A stretch of DNA of 62,320 bases from Nocardia jinanensis (GCF_014645735.1 NZ_BMMH01000032.1:1-62320); one strand, 5' to 3'. Positions 1-8,781 are shown, numbered from the stretch's first letter. Numbers and translations are program-made. The notes: generated by a model not told the origin, from the sequence alone.

Positions 1-1854
1 CACAGGAGCCTCGGAACGGATCAACGGCACCGCCTGACGCTGCATATTCGCACCCATCAAGGCACGGTTCGCGTCATCATGCTCCAGGAACGGAATCATC
101 GCCGTAGCGACCGACACCATCTGCCGCGGCGACACGTCCATGTAGTCGACCTCGATGGCGTCGACGAATTCCATTTCCTCGTTGCCGCGGCGGCACAGCA
201 CCCGGTCCTCGACGAAATTGCCGTCGACGTCGACCGCGGAGTTGGCCTGGGCCCGGACGTGCCGGTCCTCCTCATCGGCGGTCAGGTACTTGACCTCGTC
301 GGTGACCCGGCCGTTCTCCACCTTGCGGTAGGGCGTCTCGATGAAACCGAACGGGTTGACCCGCGCATATACCGACAGCGAACCGATCAGGCCGATGTTC
401 GGGCCTTCCGGGGTCTCGATCGGGCACATACGGCCGTAGTGCGAGGGGTGCACGTCGCGGACCTCGAGGCCCGCGCGCTCACGGGACAGACCACCGGGAC
501 CCAGCGCCGAGAGACGACGCTTGTGGGTCAGCCCCGACAGCGGGTTGTTCTGGTCCATGAACTGCGAGAGCTGCGAGGTTCCGAAGAACTCCTTGATCGC
601 GGCCACGACAGGGCGGATGTTGATCAGGGTCTGCGGCGTGATCGCCTCGACGTCCTGGGTGGTCATCCGCTCACGGACCACACGCTCCATCCGGGACAGG
701 CCGACCCGGATCTGGTTCTGGATGAGCTCGCCCACAGTACGCAGACGACGGTTGCCGAAGTGGTCGATATCGTCCACGCCGACCGGCACCTCGACGCCGC
801 CGGGAGCAGTCATCATCCGGTCGCCGGCGTGCAGTCGCACCAGGTATTCGATGGTGGAGACGATGTCCTCACGGGTCAGCACGGACCCGTTGATCGCCTC
901 GCCCGGGTGCAGACCGAGCTTCTTGTTGATCTTGTAGCGACCGACGCGCGCGAGGTCGTAGCGCTTCTCCTTGAAGAACAGGTTCTCCAGCAGAGTCTGC
1001 GCGGACTCCTTGGTGGGCGGTTCGCCCGGACGTAGCTTGCGGTAGATATCGAGCAGCGCCTCGTCCTGGCCGGCCGTGTTGTCCTTCTCCAGGGTGGACA
1101 TCATGATCTCGGAGAACCCGAAACGCTCGGTGATCTCCTCCGCGCTCCAGCCGAGCGCCTTGAGCAGCACGGTCACCGGCTGGCGACGTTTGCGATCGAT
1201 ACGCACACCAACGGTGTCGCGCTTGTCGACGTCGAACTCCAGCCATGCACCACGACTCGGGATGACCCGGACGCTGTGCAGATCCTTCTCGGTGCTCTTG
1301 TCGACCGAATGGTCGAAGTAAACGCCCGGCGAACGCACCAGCTGGGAAACCACGACACGCTCGGTGCCGTTGATGATGAAGGTGCCCTTATCGGTCATCA
1401 TCGGGAAATCTCCCATGAAGACCGTCTGGCTCTTGATCTCGCCGGTGTTGTTGTTGATGAATTCCGCGGTGACGAACAACGGCGCCGCGTAGGTCATGTC
1501 TTTGTCTTTGCACTCGTCGATAGAGGCCTTGACCTCTTCGAAACGAGGATCGGAGAAAGACAGGGACATCGAGCCGGAGAAATCCTCGATCGGGGAGAGT
1601 TCCTCGAGAACCTCCTCGAGCCCGCCGACCAGCCCGCCGTCACCGCGAGCGGCAGCGCGCTCGCGCCAATCCGGCGTGCCGACCAACCAGGCGAAAGATT
1701 CCGTTTGTAGATCGAGAAGTCCGGGCACCTCCAGCGGCTCCCGGATCTTCGCGAAAGACACCCGCAACGGAGCCCCGGGGATACCCCCGGAAACTCCCAG
1801 CTTCGTATTGGCGCTTGTCTGGGTGGAGACTGCCAAGATGCGTCCTTCCAGCAC
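1..1854 (-). CDS. rpoB: RNA polymerase beta subunit, N-terminal part (runs off window)
   Basis: Beta subunit of the cytoplasmic DNA-dependent RNA polymerase, partial: 618 codons are present and the frame is open through base 1, so the C-terminal half lies outside the window. The start is GTG at 1854; the protein then reads MLEGRILAVS, like other nocardial and mycobacterial RpoB proteins. The rifampicin-resistance region lies at about 487-582 on the plus-strand coordinates and reads GTSQLSQFMDQNNPL, then SGLTHKRRLSALGPGGL. The positions usually mutated in resistance (D516, H526, S531 in E. coli numbering) are the susceptible residues. No second rpoB copy is visible, although some Nocardia carry one. 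The mceG gene lies about 560 bp upstream, separated by its own terminator, so rpoB must have its own promoter in 1855-2364. Confidence 0.98.
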   Translation of the reverse strand, partial: MLEGRILAVSTQTSANTKLGVSGGIPGAPLRVSFAKIREPLEVPGLLDLQTESFAWLVGTPDWRERAAARGDGGLVGGLEEVLEELSPIEDFSGSMSLSFSDPRFEEVKASIDECKDKDMTYAAPLFVTAEFINNNTGEIKSQTVFMGDFPMMTDKGTFIINGTERVVVSQLVRSPGVYFDHSVDKSTEKDLHSVRVIPSRGAWLEFDVDKRDTVGVRIDRKRRQPVTVLLKALGWSAEEITERFGFSEIMMSTLEKDNTAGQDEALLDIYRKLRPGEPPTKESAQTLLENLFFKEKRYDLARVGRYKINKKLGLHPGEAINGSVLTREDIVSTIEYLVRLHAGDRMMTAPGGVEVPVGVDDIDHFGNRRLRTVGELIQNQIRVGLSRMERVVRERMTTQDVEAITPQTLINIRPVVAAIKEFFGTSQLSQFMDQNNPLSGLTHKRRLSALGPGGLSRERAGLEVRDVHPSHYGRMCPIETPEGPNIGLIGSLSVYARVNPFGFIETPYRKVENGRVTDEVKYLTADEEDRHVRAQANSAVDVDGNFVEDRVLCRRGNEEMEFVDAIEVDYMDVSPRQMVSVATAMIPFLEHDDANRALMGANMQRQAVPLIRSEAPV

Positions 1855-2364
1855 CTCACGCGCGTCGCGTGGTGGTCCGCGACCGTCGCTTGTCTGCTAC
1901 ATTTTGGGATTCTCGCTGGTCACAACCCGAACGAGACTCGAACAGCAAACAACGGAAGCAACACCGGAAGGGTGGGACTTTCGTAGTGCGATCAAGGAAT
2001 GGACAGGAGGCAGCCAGCGCAACGTCCAAACCTACACCTACCTACACGGAGGTGTCAAAGTACCACCCCGGCGAAGCGTTGCGTGGCTGACGCGCCGGGC
2101 CGGTTCCGCTGGCTGCGTTGGCCGACCACGGGCGGAGCCTCCGACAACGAATTCGGCGCTGGCGGTTGTCCACTACCGACGGCGGCCGAAGCCGCCACCA
2201 ATAGCGTGACTGGTCCGGCGAAACTCGTCAAGTGCCCGTGCCGACCTGGCTTCCTTCGGATCGCCGGGCGCACTACAAGATCAGTAACGCTTGCCCGCAT
2301 CGCCCCTGTTCCGGCCGGATCCGCCGGGCCGCAGAAGCCTGCCGACCGTTCCCGGAACACGAAA
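1855..2364. other. Intergenic region upstream of rpoB
   Basis: About 510 bp with no convincing gene; the reading frames through it lack family matches. It must hold the rpoB promoter(s) on the minus strand. I could not pick a -10/-35 pair with confidence, and no good Shine-Dalgarno sequence precedes the rpoB GTG. Confidence 0.5.
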
Positions 2365-2394
2365 CAGCGCGCCGGGTACGGACCCGACGCGCTG
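2365..2394 (-). terminator. Hairpin terminator after mceG
   Basis: Near-perfect 13-bp inverted repeat (one mismatch) with a 4-nt loop, placed 20 bp past the mceG stop. On the minus strand it is followed by TTTCGTGTT. It separates mceG from rpoB. Confidence 0.8.
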
Positions 2395-2413
2395 CTCTGG
2401 AAACAGGCTTTTC

Positions 2414-3499
2414 TTATACCTTGGGGTACTGCATGGTGTCGAAATCCGACCCCGGGAAATCGTTACCGCGCTCACCACTGCCACGCTGGCCCGAGTTGTA
2501 CGACATGACCATCGTCTCGTCGTTCTGATCCAGCGACTCCCGGATAGCCACCTGCGCGGCGTGCGGCAGCGTGTGCATGATCTCGCGCACCCGGTTCTTG
2601 CGCCGCTCCACCGCCTGCCGCACCGGCATACCCGGCTGAGCCTTCATCTGCGGGATGATGCCGTCGACCTCTTCGGCGCCACCGTGATGATGGCCGGCAT
2701 CCACCATGGCCTGCTCACGCGCCATCTGGGCCTCGTCCTTTTCCTCGGACATACCGATGGGGCCGATCATGCGGCCGTTGAGGAACTGCTTGACCACCGG
2801 CTCCTCGCTGGTGAGCAGTACCTCGCGTGGGCCGAACATCACCAACTGGCGGCGGAACAACATACCGATGTTGTCCGGCACCGTACGGGCCAGGTTGATG
2901 TTGTGGGTCACGATCAGGATCGTGGCGTCGATCTGGGCGTTGATATCGATGAGCAGCTGGCTCAGATAAGAGGTACGCACCGGGTCCAGGCCGGAGTCGG
3001 GCTCGTCGACCAGGATGATCTGCGGGTCGAGCACGAGGGCGCGCGCCAGCCCGGCGCGTTTGCGCATACCGCCGGAGATCTCGCCGGGCAGTTTGCCCTC
3101 GGCACCGAGCAGACCGGTGAGCTCCAGCTTCTCCATGACGATCTTGCGGATCTCGGACTCGGACTTCTTCGTATGCTCCCGCAGGGGGAAGGCCACATTG
3201 TCGAAGAGGTTCATCGAGCCGAACAGCGCACCGTCCTGGAACAGCACACCGAAGAGCTTCCGGATCTCGTAGAGCTCCTTGTTGGAGCAGGTGGTGATAT
3301 CGGTACCACCGATGAAGATGGAGCCGCGCTCAGGCCGCAGCAGGCCGATCAGCGACTTCAGGAATACGGACTTACCGGTACCCGACGGGCCCAGCAGCGC
3401 GCTGACCTCACCGGCAGGCAGGGTAATAGAAACGTCCTGCCAAATCCGTTGTGAACCGAACGACTTGGTTACACTCTCGGTCCTGACCTCGACGCCCAC
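2414..3499 (-). CDS. mceG: ABC transporter ATPase of Mce lipid importers (MceG/Mkl)
   Basis: Cytoplasmic ATPase that powers Mce-family lipid import by pairing with YrbE-type permeases. About 361 aa. Counting from the upstream GTG at 3532, Walker A GPSGTGKS is at 48-55, the Q-loop Q at 99, signature ISGGM at 152-156, Walker B ILVDEP at 173-178 and the H-loop His at 210. The long C-terminal extension (GPIGMSEEKDEAQMA onward) is typical of mycobacterial Mkl/MceG and MlaF-like proteins. I chose GTG at 3499 because GGAGG lies five bases upstream and VGVEVRTESVTKSFG then aligns with the known N-terminus; the longer frame begins at 3532. No mce genes are near, which is normal because one MceG serves several mce operons. 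Confidence 0.93.
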   Translation of the reverse strand: MGVEVRTESVTKSFGSQRIWQDVSITLPAGEVSALLGPSGTGKSVFLKSLIGLLRPERGSIFIGGTDITTCSNKELYEIRKLFGVLFQDGALFGSMNLFDNVAFPLREHTKKSESEIRKIVMEKLELTGLLGAEGKLPGEISGGMRKRAGLARALVLDPQIILVDEPDSGLDPVRTSYLSQLLIDINAQIDATILIVTHNINLARTVPDNIGMLFRRQLVMFGPREVLLTSEEPVVKQFLNGRMIGPIGMSEEKDEAQMAREQAMVDAGHHHGGAEEVDGIIPQMKAQPGMPVRQAVERRKNRVREIMHTLPHAAQVAIRESLDQNDETMVMSYNSGQRGSGERGNDFPGSDFDTMQYPKV

Positions 3500-3701
3500 G
3501 CCAACCTCCACATTTCTCAGCGAGCCACCCACTCGGCACCGCAGACCCGGAAGCGGTGCGTCACGTCACAGTAGGTCCGGTCACTGTAACCCATGGCACG
3601 CCCATAGCACACCCGACCTGACCGAAGAGTAACCTCGGCTGCCGATCTCGATACGGCAGAACGGCCGTTAACCAGCGTGGGGGAAACAGGCGGAAGACGA
3701 G

Positions 3702-3735
3702 AAAACGGGCGGCCCCGAAAGGGGACCGCCCGTTT
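3702..3735 (-). terminator. Terminator after rplL
   Basis: Strong GC hairpin (AAACGGGCGG paired with CCGCCCGTTT, plus a CCCC/GGGG inner stem and one bulged base) with a GAAA-type loop. On the minus strand it ends in a T-rich TTTTC tract. It lies 20 bp past rplL. Confidence 0.9.
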
Positions 3736-3754
3736 CCGGCAGTGCCGGTCGGTA

Positions 3755-4135
3755 TTACTTGACCGAAACCTTGGCGCCGGCGCCTTCCAGCTTTTCCTTG
3801 GCGGCCTCGGCGGCATCCTTGGCCACCTTCTCCAGGATCGGCTTCGGCGCGCCCTCGACGAGATCCTTGGCCTCTTTCAGGCCCAGGCCGGAGACGATCT
3901 CACGGACCACCTTGATGACCTGGATCTTCTTGTCGCCGGCACCCTCGAGGATGACGTCGAATTCGTCCTGCTCCTCGGCGGCCTCGGCGGCGGCCGGGGC
4001 GGCACCGGCGGCCGCGACGGCGACCGGAGCGGCGGCGGTGACCTCGAACTTCTCCTCGAACTTCTTCACGAAGTCGGAGAGCTCCAGCAGGGTCATGTTG
4101 CCGAAGGTTTCGAGCAGCTCGTCAACGTTGGCCAT
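3755..4135 (-). CDS. rplL: 50S ribosomal protein L7/L12
   Basis: Stalk protein of the large ribosomal subunit that recruits translation GTPases; it binds L10 as dimers. 126 aa, the normal length. An N-terminal dimerisation helix (NMTLLELSDFVKKFEEKF) is followed by an Ala/Pro-rich hinge at about 34-56 (AAAPVAVAAAGAAPAAA) and a globular C-terminal domain with the conserved KKIQVIKVVREI and GLGLKEAKDLVEGAPK motifs. It lies 78 bp downstream of rplJ with no terminator between, so the two are co-transcribed from the promoter at about 5016-5045 and share the L10 leader control. Confidence 0.98.
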   Translation of the reverse strand: MANVDELLETFGNMTLLELSDFVKKFEEKFEVTAAAPVAVAAAGAAPAAAEAAEEQDEFDVILEGAGDKKIQVIKVVREIVSGLGLKEAKDLVEGAPKPILEKVAKDAAEAAKEKLEGAGAKVSVK

Positions 4136-4213
4136 TGTTGTTTCCTTTCGATTGTGAATGTCTGTGCGGGCGAGCCGGAGTCGACCGTTCCGCGAATGGG
4201 GATGCGGAAGGCG

Positions 4214-4753
4214 TTACTCCGCGGCGGCGTCTGCGCCTTCGGCCTGCTTCTTCTCCTGCAGCGCGGCGGCCAGGCGGGCCACCTGCGAAGCGGGAGCGTT
4301 GAACAGACCGGCGGCCTTGGCCAGGTTGCCCTTCATGGCACCGGCCAGCTTGGCCAGCAGGACCTCGCGGGACTCCAGATCGGCGATCCGCTCGACCTCG
4401 GATACGGACAGCGGTGCGCCGTCCATGTAGCCGCCCTTGATGACGAGCGCCTTGTTGTCCTTCGCGAAGGCCTTGAGCGCCTTGGCGGCGTCGACCGGTT
4501 CACCGGAGATGAACGCGATCGCGGTGGGTCCGACGAAAAGATCGTCCAGACCTTCCACGCCGGCCTCGGCCGCAGCGCGCTTCACCAGGGTGTTCTTGGC
4601 GACGGAGTACGTGGCATCGGCACCGAGCGCACGACGCAGTTCGGTGAGCGCACTGACGGACAGGCCACGGTATTCCGTGACAACTGCGGCCGTCGAGCCC
4701 TTGAACTGCTCGGTGATCTCCGCGACCGCGGTAACCTTTTCGGGTTTCGCCAT
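4214..4753 (-). CDS. rplJ: 50S ribosomal protein L10
   Basis: Base of the ribosomal stalk and anchor for L7/L12. 179 aa: an N-terminal rRNA-binding domain (AEITEQFKGSTAAVVTEYRG, then AKNTLVKRAA) and a C-terminal helix that binds L7/L12. A clear Shine-Dalgarno (AGAGAGGAGG) precedes ATG at 4753. In other bacteria, L10 with L7/L12 represses its own operon by binding the leader RNA; the folded leader and attenuator just upstream (4810 to about 4990) suggest the same here. Confidence 0.98.
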   Translation of the reverse strand: MAKPEKVTAVAEITEQFKGSTAAVVTEYRGLSVSALTELRRALGADATYSVAKNTLVKRAAAEAGVEGLDDLFVGPTAIAFISGEPVDAAKALKAFAKDNKALVIKGGYMDGAPLSVSEVERIADLESREVLLAKLAGAMKGNLAKAAGLFNAPASQVARLAAALQEKKQAEGADAAAE

Positions 4754-4809
4754 ACTTCGCCTCCTCTCTGATGTCGGTATGGAACTGGCCTACCGAATCA
4801 GGGGCCGGC

Positions 4810-4990
4810 AAAAGAACAAGCGCCCCGAACGCAGAGCGTTCCGGGGCGCGTAAGGAAATCTCCACACGGGTAACCGTGTCGCTTCCAGCCTCGGCTCTCC
4901 CTGCGTGGGCCGCCGGCACTCTCGCCGGACCTTCGACCGATTCCATGAGGAATCGACGACCAACGGTCTTCGGTAGAACAGAATGGTGGT
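4810..4990 (-). ncRNA. L10 leader RNA with intrinsic attenuator
   Basis: The minus-strand leader between the promoter (5016-5045) and rplJ carries the usual L10-leader elements: an AGACCGTTGGTC segment, a CCCACGCAGGGAGAGCC segment and inverted repeats around GGATTCC/GGAATC. It ends in a strong hairpin at 4820-4849 (GCGCCCCG paired with CGGGGCGC), followed on the minus strand by TTGTTCTTTT, which is a complete intrinsic terminator about 60 bases before rplJ. I infer that L10 binding controls readthrough of this terminator. The 5' boundary is approximate. Confidence 0.85.
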
Positions 4991-5015
4991 GTCGAACGGG
5001 TCGACAACCTGATCG

Positions 5016-5045
5016 AGCATACCCGGACAGTCCCTCATCTGGCAA
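5016..5045 (-). promoter_or_regulatory. Promoter of rplJ-rplL
   Basis: TTGCCA (5040-5045), an 18-bp spacer, then TATGCT (5016-5021) on the minus strand. It sits just upstream of the L10 leader and just past the stop of the preceding gene. Confidence 0.7.
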
Positions 5046-5087
5046 AACGGTCGAGACAGCCCGACCGGCCGGGGTCTCGGCCTTCTT

Positions 5088-5651
5088 CTAACGGATGCCG
5101 TCGTCGATCCGGCCGTTGTCGAAGCTCCGGCGGTGCCCGACCAGCCGACGCACCACATCGGCCGCGCCGGCCCGGAATTCCGGCGAGGCGACGAGCCCGT
5201 CTTCGCCGATATCCGTCCGCGACAGGGGCAGTCGCGCGCAGATCGCCTCGTCCACATCGGCACCGAGGTACCCGAGCACACTGGCCAGTGCGGCCGTGGC
5301 GCCCGTACCGCGCCCGGTCGCCACGACGGTGAGCCAGGCGACCGGCTTGCCGTACAGATCACCTGTGCCGACGGTCCAGTCCAGCAGGTTCTTCAAGCTG
5401 CCCGGCAGCGTGCCCGCGTACTCCGGCGTACAGAACAGCACCGCGTCCGCGGCCGCCAGTTGCCGCCTCAGATCCAGCACCGCGGGATGGGCGGGCTCGG
5501 CCGCATCGGGTACGAACGCGGGCAATTCGGCCAATCCGCCGTACCACCGCGCCTCGACTCCATCCGGCGCCACAGCGCGGACAGTGCGCAGGGCGGTCGA
5601 ATTGGTGGAGCCGACGCGCGTACTCCCGGAAACCAGCAATACCACCGTCAC
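5088..5651 (-). CDS. NADPH-dependent FMN reductase family protein
   Basis: Predicted flavin-binding oxidoreductase of the NAD(P)H-dependent FMN/quinone reductase family, cytoplasmic, about 187 aa. VSGSTRVGSTN near the N-terminus is the FMN phosphate loop, and CTPEYAGTLPGSLKNLLDW is the second conserved flavin-contact motif. The longest frame begins at 5882, but its first 77 residues have no family character. I place the start at GTG 5651, which leaves about 5 residues before the first beta strand. It sits between rplA and rplJ and is probably transcribed separately, since the rplA terminator lies upstream and the rplJL promoter downstream. The substrate is unknown; azo dyes, quinones or chromate are possible for this family. 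Confidence 0.85.
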   Translation of the reverse strand: MTVVLLVSGSTRVGSTNSTALRTVRAVAPDGVEARWYGGLAELPAFVPDAAEPAHPAVLDLRRQLAAADAVLFCTPEYAGTLPGSLKNLLDWTVGTGDLYGKPVAWLTVVATGRGTGATAALASVLGYLGADVDEAICARLPLSRTDIGEDGLVASPEFRAGAADVVRRLVGHRRSFDNGRIDDGIR

Positions 5652-5893
5652 GCAATGCCGCAACGATGATCCGTGTGGAAATAGTCCCCTACAGCGGCAG
5701 GGAGTCGTGTACCGGCGCACGGCACGTCTCCCCCGGAGCAACAGAACGCCGGCGATAACCCACGCGGCGAGAAAACTCGCACCCGACAATCTCTCGAAGA
5801 CACTTGCCGATGAGGCGCGGCTCAGGAAACGACTTCCGGAGACCCCCAGCGTTTCCCTCGTATCCGGAAACGGAACGCCCACATATACGCGAA

Positions 5894-5925
5894 ACGGCGG
5901 GAGCGTCGGATGACGCTCCCGCCGT
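5894..5925 (-). terminator. Terminator after rplA
   Basis: Perfect 14-bp stem (ACGGCGGGAGCGTC and its complement) with a GGAT loop, 26 bp past the rplA stop. It is followed on the minus strand by a short TTTCG. Confidence 0.85.
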
Positions 5926-5951
5926 GGCGGTATTCGTGTTCCGGGTAGCGC

Positions 5952-6665
5952 TTACGCGTCCTCTTCCAGGAGGTTGCGGGTGCGGTTCGGGTCCACCGGG
6001 ATGCCCGGTCCGGTGTTCGTCGAGACCGTCACCTTCTTGACGTAACGCCCCTTGGCGGTCGACGGCTTGGCGCGCAGGATCTCGTCCAGCGCGGCACCGT
6101 AGTTCTCCACCAGCTTGCTGTCGTCGAAAGACGCCTTACCGATGACGATATGCAGGTTGGCCTGCTTGTCGACCCGGAAGTTGATCTTGCCGCCCTTGAT
6201 GTCGTTCACCGCTTTGGTGACATCGGTGGTGACCGTGCCGGTCTTCGGGTTCGGCATGAGACCGCGCGGGCCCAGGACACGCGCGATACGGCCGACCTTG
6301 GCCATCTGGTCGGGGGTGGCGATCGCGGCGTCGAAATCCAGCCAGCCGCCCTGGATCCGCTCGATCAGATCCTCGGCGCCCACAGCGTCGGCGCCCGCGG
6401 CTTCCGCCTCGGCCGCCTTCTCACCGGCCGCGAACACGATGACGCGGGCGGTCTTACCGGTGCCGTGCGGCAGGTTCACGGTGCCGCGAACCATCTGGTC
6501 GGCCTTACGGGGATCGACGCCGAGCCGGATGGCGACCTCGACGGTCGCGTCCGTTTTGGTGCTGGAGGTCTCCTTGGCGAGCCGCGCCGCGCTCAGCGGC
6601 GAGTACAGCGTGTCGCGGTCGACCTTCTCGGCTGCGGCGAGGTACGCCTTGCTTCGTTTTGCCAT
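5952..6665 (-). CDS. rplA: 50S ribosomal protein L1
   Basis: L1-stalk protein of the large subunit, which binds 23S rRNA and helps release the E-site tRNA. 237 aa, the normal length, starting at ATG 6665 (MAKRSKAYLAAAEKVD). The longer frame to 6776 covers only intergenic sequence. The L1 signature region IARVLGPRGLMPNPKTGTV is intact, as is the C-terminal KGRYVKKVTVSTNTGPG. It is downstream of rplK, with about 160 bp between them that includes a dispersed repeat. In many bacteria L1 also represses the rplKA operon. Confidence 0.98.
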   Translation of the reverse strand: MAKRSKAYLAAAEKVDRDTLYSPLSAARLAKETSSTKTDATVEVAIRLGVDPRKADQMVRGTVNLPHGTGKTARVIVFAAGEKAAEAEAAGADAVGAEDLIERIQGGWLDFDAAIATPDQMAKVGRIARVLGPRGLMPNPKTGTVTTDVTKAVNDIKGGKINFRVDKQANLHIVIGKASFDDSKLVENYGAALDEILRAKPSTAKGRYVKKVTVSTNTGPGIPVDPNRTRNLLEEDA

Positions 6666-6773
6666 GTTTCTCTGTCCTTGTCGTGGTTCAGCTGTGGTTA
6701 TCGGGCCTGGCCGGCCCTCCCACCCGGAGCGGGATCGCGATAGAGAGGCTGCGCTACACCTTTGCGGCCGGAT

Positions 6774-6832
6774 CACTCATGACCGCGGAGACCGCAGCGA
6801 AGGCGGAGGTATCGCAGTATCGCCTCAGCCTT
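6774..6832. repeat. Dispersed repeat, family B (partial copy)
   Basis: Carries the family core (CTCATGACCGCGGAGACCG, then GCGGAGGTATCGCA) that recurs at about 11793-11893 and 14201-14299. It abuts the 3' end of rplK. Confidence 0.55.
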
Positions 6833-7259
6833 CGACGGTGATACCCATCGAGCGCGCGGTCCCGGCGATGATCTTGGCCGCCTGATCGATATCGTTGGCG
6901 TTCAGATCTTCCTGCTTGGTCTTCGCGATCTCGCGCACCTGATCCATAGTCACCGTGGCGACCTTGTTGCGATGCGGCTCGGGCGAACCCTTCTGCACAC
7001 CGGCGGCCTTCAGCAGCAGCTTCGCGGCCGGCGGGGTCTTCAGCTTGAAGTCGAAGGACCGGTCCTCGTATACCGAGATCTCGACCGGGATGACGTTGCC
7101 GCGCTGCGATTCGGTCGCCGCGTTGTACGCCTTGCAGAACTCCATGATGTTGACGCCGTGCTGACCGAGCGCCGGACCCACCGGGGGAGCCGGGTTCGCG
7201 GCGCCGGCCTGGATCTGAAGCTTGATGATCCCGGCGAGCTTCTTCTTCTTGGGGGGCAT
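6825..7259 (-). CDS. rplK: 50S ribosomal protein L11
   Basis: Component of the GTPase-associated centre, where it binds the 23S rRNA thiostrepton loop. 144 aa. The Pro-rich N-terminal segment [20 protein letters not shown] and the C-terminal rRNA-binding domain ([16 protein letters not shown]) are both standard. Start is ATG 7259 with AGGAAAG just upstream. It forms the rplK-rplA pair; nusG lies upstream, beyond a GC hairpin at 7306-7326. Confidence 0.98.
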
Positions 7260-7305
7260 CTTTCTTTCCTAGGGTGTGGTTTTCCTTGCTCTCTGCAAGT
7301 TCCGG

Positions 7306-7326
7306 CCCGGGGCTCGCGGCCCCGGG
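7306..7326 (-). terminator. GC hairpin between nusG and rplK
   Basis: CCCGGGGC paired with GCCCCGGG around a 5-nt loop, 18 bp past nusG. There is no T-run, so it could be a terminator of the T-less actinobacterial kind or an attenuator before rplK. Confidence 0.55.
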
Positions 7327-7343
7327 AGCACAGGCGCCGCCGG

Positions 7344-8114
7344 TTAGATCTTGGCGACCTTGGTGAATTCCAGCTCGACCGGGGTTTCGCGTCCGAAGAT
7401 CGAAACGAGCACCTTGAGCTTCTGCTGTTCGGCGTTGACCTCGGAGATGGTGGCAGGCAGGGTCGCGAACGGACCGTCCATCACGGTCACCGATTCGCCG
7501 ACCTCGAAATCGACCTCGATGGTGGGCTTGGCCTTGGTCTCGCCGGCGGTCTCGCCACCGGCGGCGGCCGGTGCGGCCGCCTTCTTCTGCTGCGAAGCCG
7601 GAACCAGGAATTTCACCACATCATTGATGGTCAGCGGCGAGGGACGCGAGGTCGCACCGACGAATCCGGTGACACCCGGAGTATTACGGACCGCGCCCCA
7701 GGATTCGTCGTTCAGATCCATCCGGACCAGGATGTAACCCGGCAGCACCTTGCGGTTGACGCTCTTGCGCTGACCGTTCTTGATCTCGGTGACCTCTTCG
7801 GTGGGCACCTCCACCTGGAAGATGTAGTCCTCCAGGTCCAGGTTCTGCACACGGGTCTCGAGATTGGTCTTCACCTTGTTCTCGTAACCGGCGTAGGAGT
7901 GGATGACATACCAGTCGCCGGGAGCACGCCGCAGTACGGCCTTCATCTGCTCGACCGGGTCCGGTTCTTCCGCGTCGGCGGATGCGGGTGCGGCCTCGTC
8001 GGCAGCCTCGGGCGCGGCGTCGGACGCCGGCTCCTCGACGGATACAGCGGCCTCCTCGGCCGTCTGATCATCGACCGGGAACTCGTCGGTGGTGTCGTTC
8101 TCCGGGGTGCTCAC
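7344..8114 (-). CDS. nusG: Transcription termination/antitermination factor NusG
   Basis: Binds RNA polymerase and couples it to Rho and to the ribosome. 256 aa, longer than E. coli NusG because of an acidic, Ala/Glu-rich N-terminal tail of about 85 residues, as is common in actinobacteria. The NGN domain starts near DWYVIHSYAGYENKVK, and the C-terminal KOW domain contains ESVTVMDGPFATLPATI and LVSIFGRETPVELEF. The start is GTG 8114, with AGGAAGCGAG upstream. It lies 116 bp downstream of secE, the conserved order. Confidence 0.97.
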   Translation of the reverse strand: MSTPENDTTDEFPVDDQTAEEAAVSVEEPASDAAPEAADEAAPASADAEEPDPVEQMKAVLRRAPGDWYVIHSYAGYENKVKTNLETRVQNLDLEDYIFQVEVPTEEVTEIKNGQRKSVNRKVLPGYILVRMDLNDESWGAVRNTPGVTGFVGATSRPSPLTINDVVKFLVPASQQKKAAAPAAAGGETAGETKAKPTIEVDFEVGESVTVMDGPFATLPATISEVNAEQQKLKVLVSIFGRETPVELEFTKVAKI

Positions 8115-8230
8115 TGGGCACTCGCTTCCTGTGTCGTCACGTGCATCCTCTGCGTGCCAAGGTTCGGGCGCGGCGTCGGGCTCCGTCCGGCCCGCGGTGC
8201 GGATCGGTTACCGGCTCCGATATCGCCTGG

Positions 8231-8626
8231 CTAACCGAACAACCAGTCGACACCCTTGATGAACGCCAGATCCAACCCGCTGATGAACGCGACCATGAAG
8301 ACCACGAACACCAGAACAACGGTCGTATAGGTGATCATCTGCTTCCGGTTGGGCCAGATAACCTTCCGCAGTTCCGCGATCACCTCACGCAGGAACTTGA
8401 ACAACCGCACGAACGGATTACGAGACCGTTCGCGATCGGCTCGGCCGGACTTGGCCTCGCGCGTGGATCGATCGATGGTAGCGATCGAGCCGGTATCGGA
8501 TGCGCCCGATGAGGCGGACCGGCCCCGGCGAGCGGAGCGCTTTCCGCTCGGCCGCTGCGCGGCGGCGGCGTTGTCGCCGTCGTCGGCACCGTATCCGCCG
8601 CGGCGGTTGTCCCGCTCGTCGGTCAC
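8231..8626 (-). CDS. secE: Preprotein translocase subunit SecE
   Basis: Small membrane subunit of the SecYEG translocon. 131 aa with one transmembrane helix at about 98-118 (TYTTVVLVFVVFMVAFISG), preceded by the conserved amphipathic segment REVIAELRKVIWPNRKQM. The first 65 or so residues form a charged, disordered extension rich in Arg, Ser and Asp, which mycobacterial SecE also has. GTG start at 8626 with GAGAGGA upstream. The preceding gene is tRNA-Trp, as in Mycobacterium. Confidence 0.97.
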   Translation of the reverse strand: MTDERDNRRGGYGADDGDNAAAAQRPSGKRSARRGRSASSGASDTGSIATIDRSTREAKSGRADRERSRNPFVRLFKFLREVIAELRKVIWPNRKQMITYTTVVLVFVVFMVAFISGLDLAFIKGVDWLFG

Positions 8627-8658
8627 GTCGATCCTCTCTCATCGCCGGTAATCCAGGG

Positions 8659-8731
<73 letters not shown>

Positions 8732-8781
8732 TCGGCTGGACTCCGACACTGTCGTGAGGTCCAGCCACACTGCGATATTCA

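Noticed and set aside
3677..4771. Long plus-strand open frame of 364 codons opposite rplL and rplJ
   Set aside because: It is antisense to two certain ribosomal genes; such frames are expected opposite GC-rich coding DNA.
5652..5882. N-terminal extension with a hydrophobic helix on the FMN reductase frame
   Set aside because: The flavin-binding fold begins at GTG 5651; the upstream residues include Arg/Cys-rich non-conserved sequence and no ribosome site.
7306..7326. GC hairpin between nusG and rplK as a riboswitch
   Set aside because: A simple stem-loop without conserved aptamer sequence; terminator or attenuator is sufficient.
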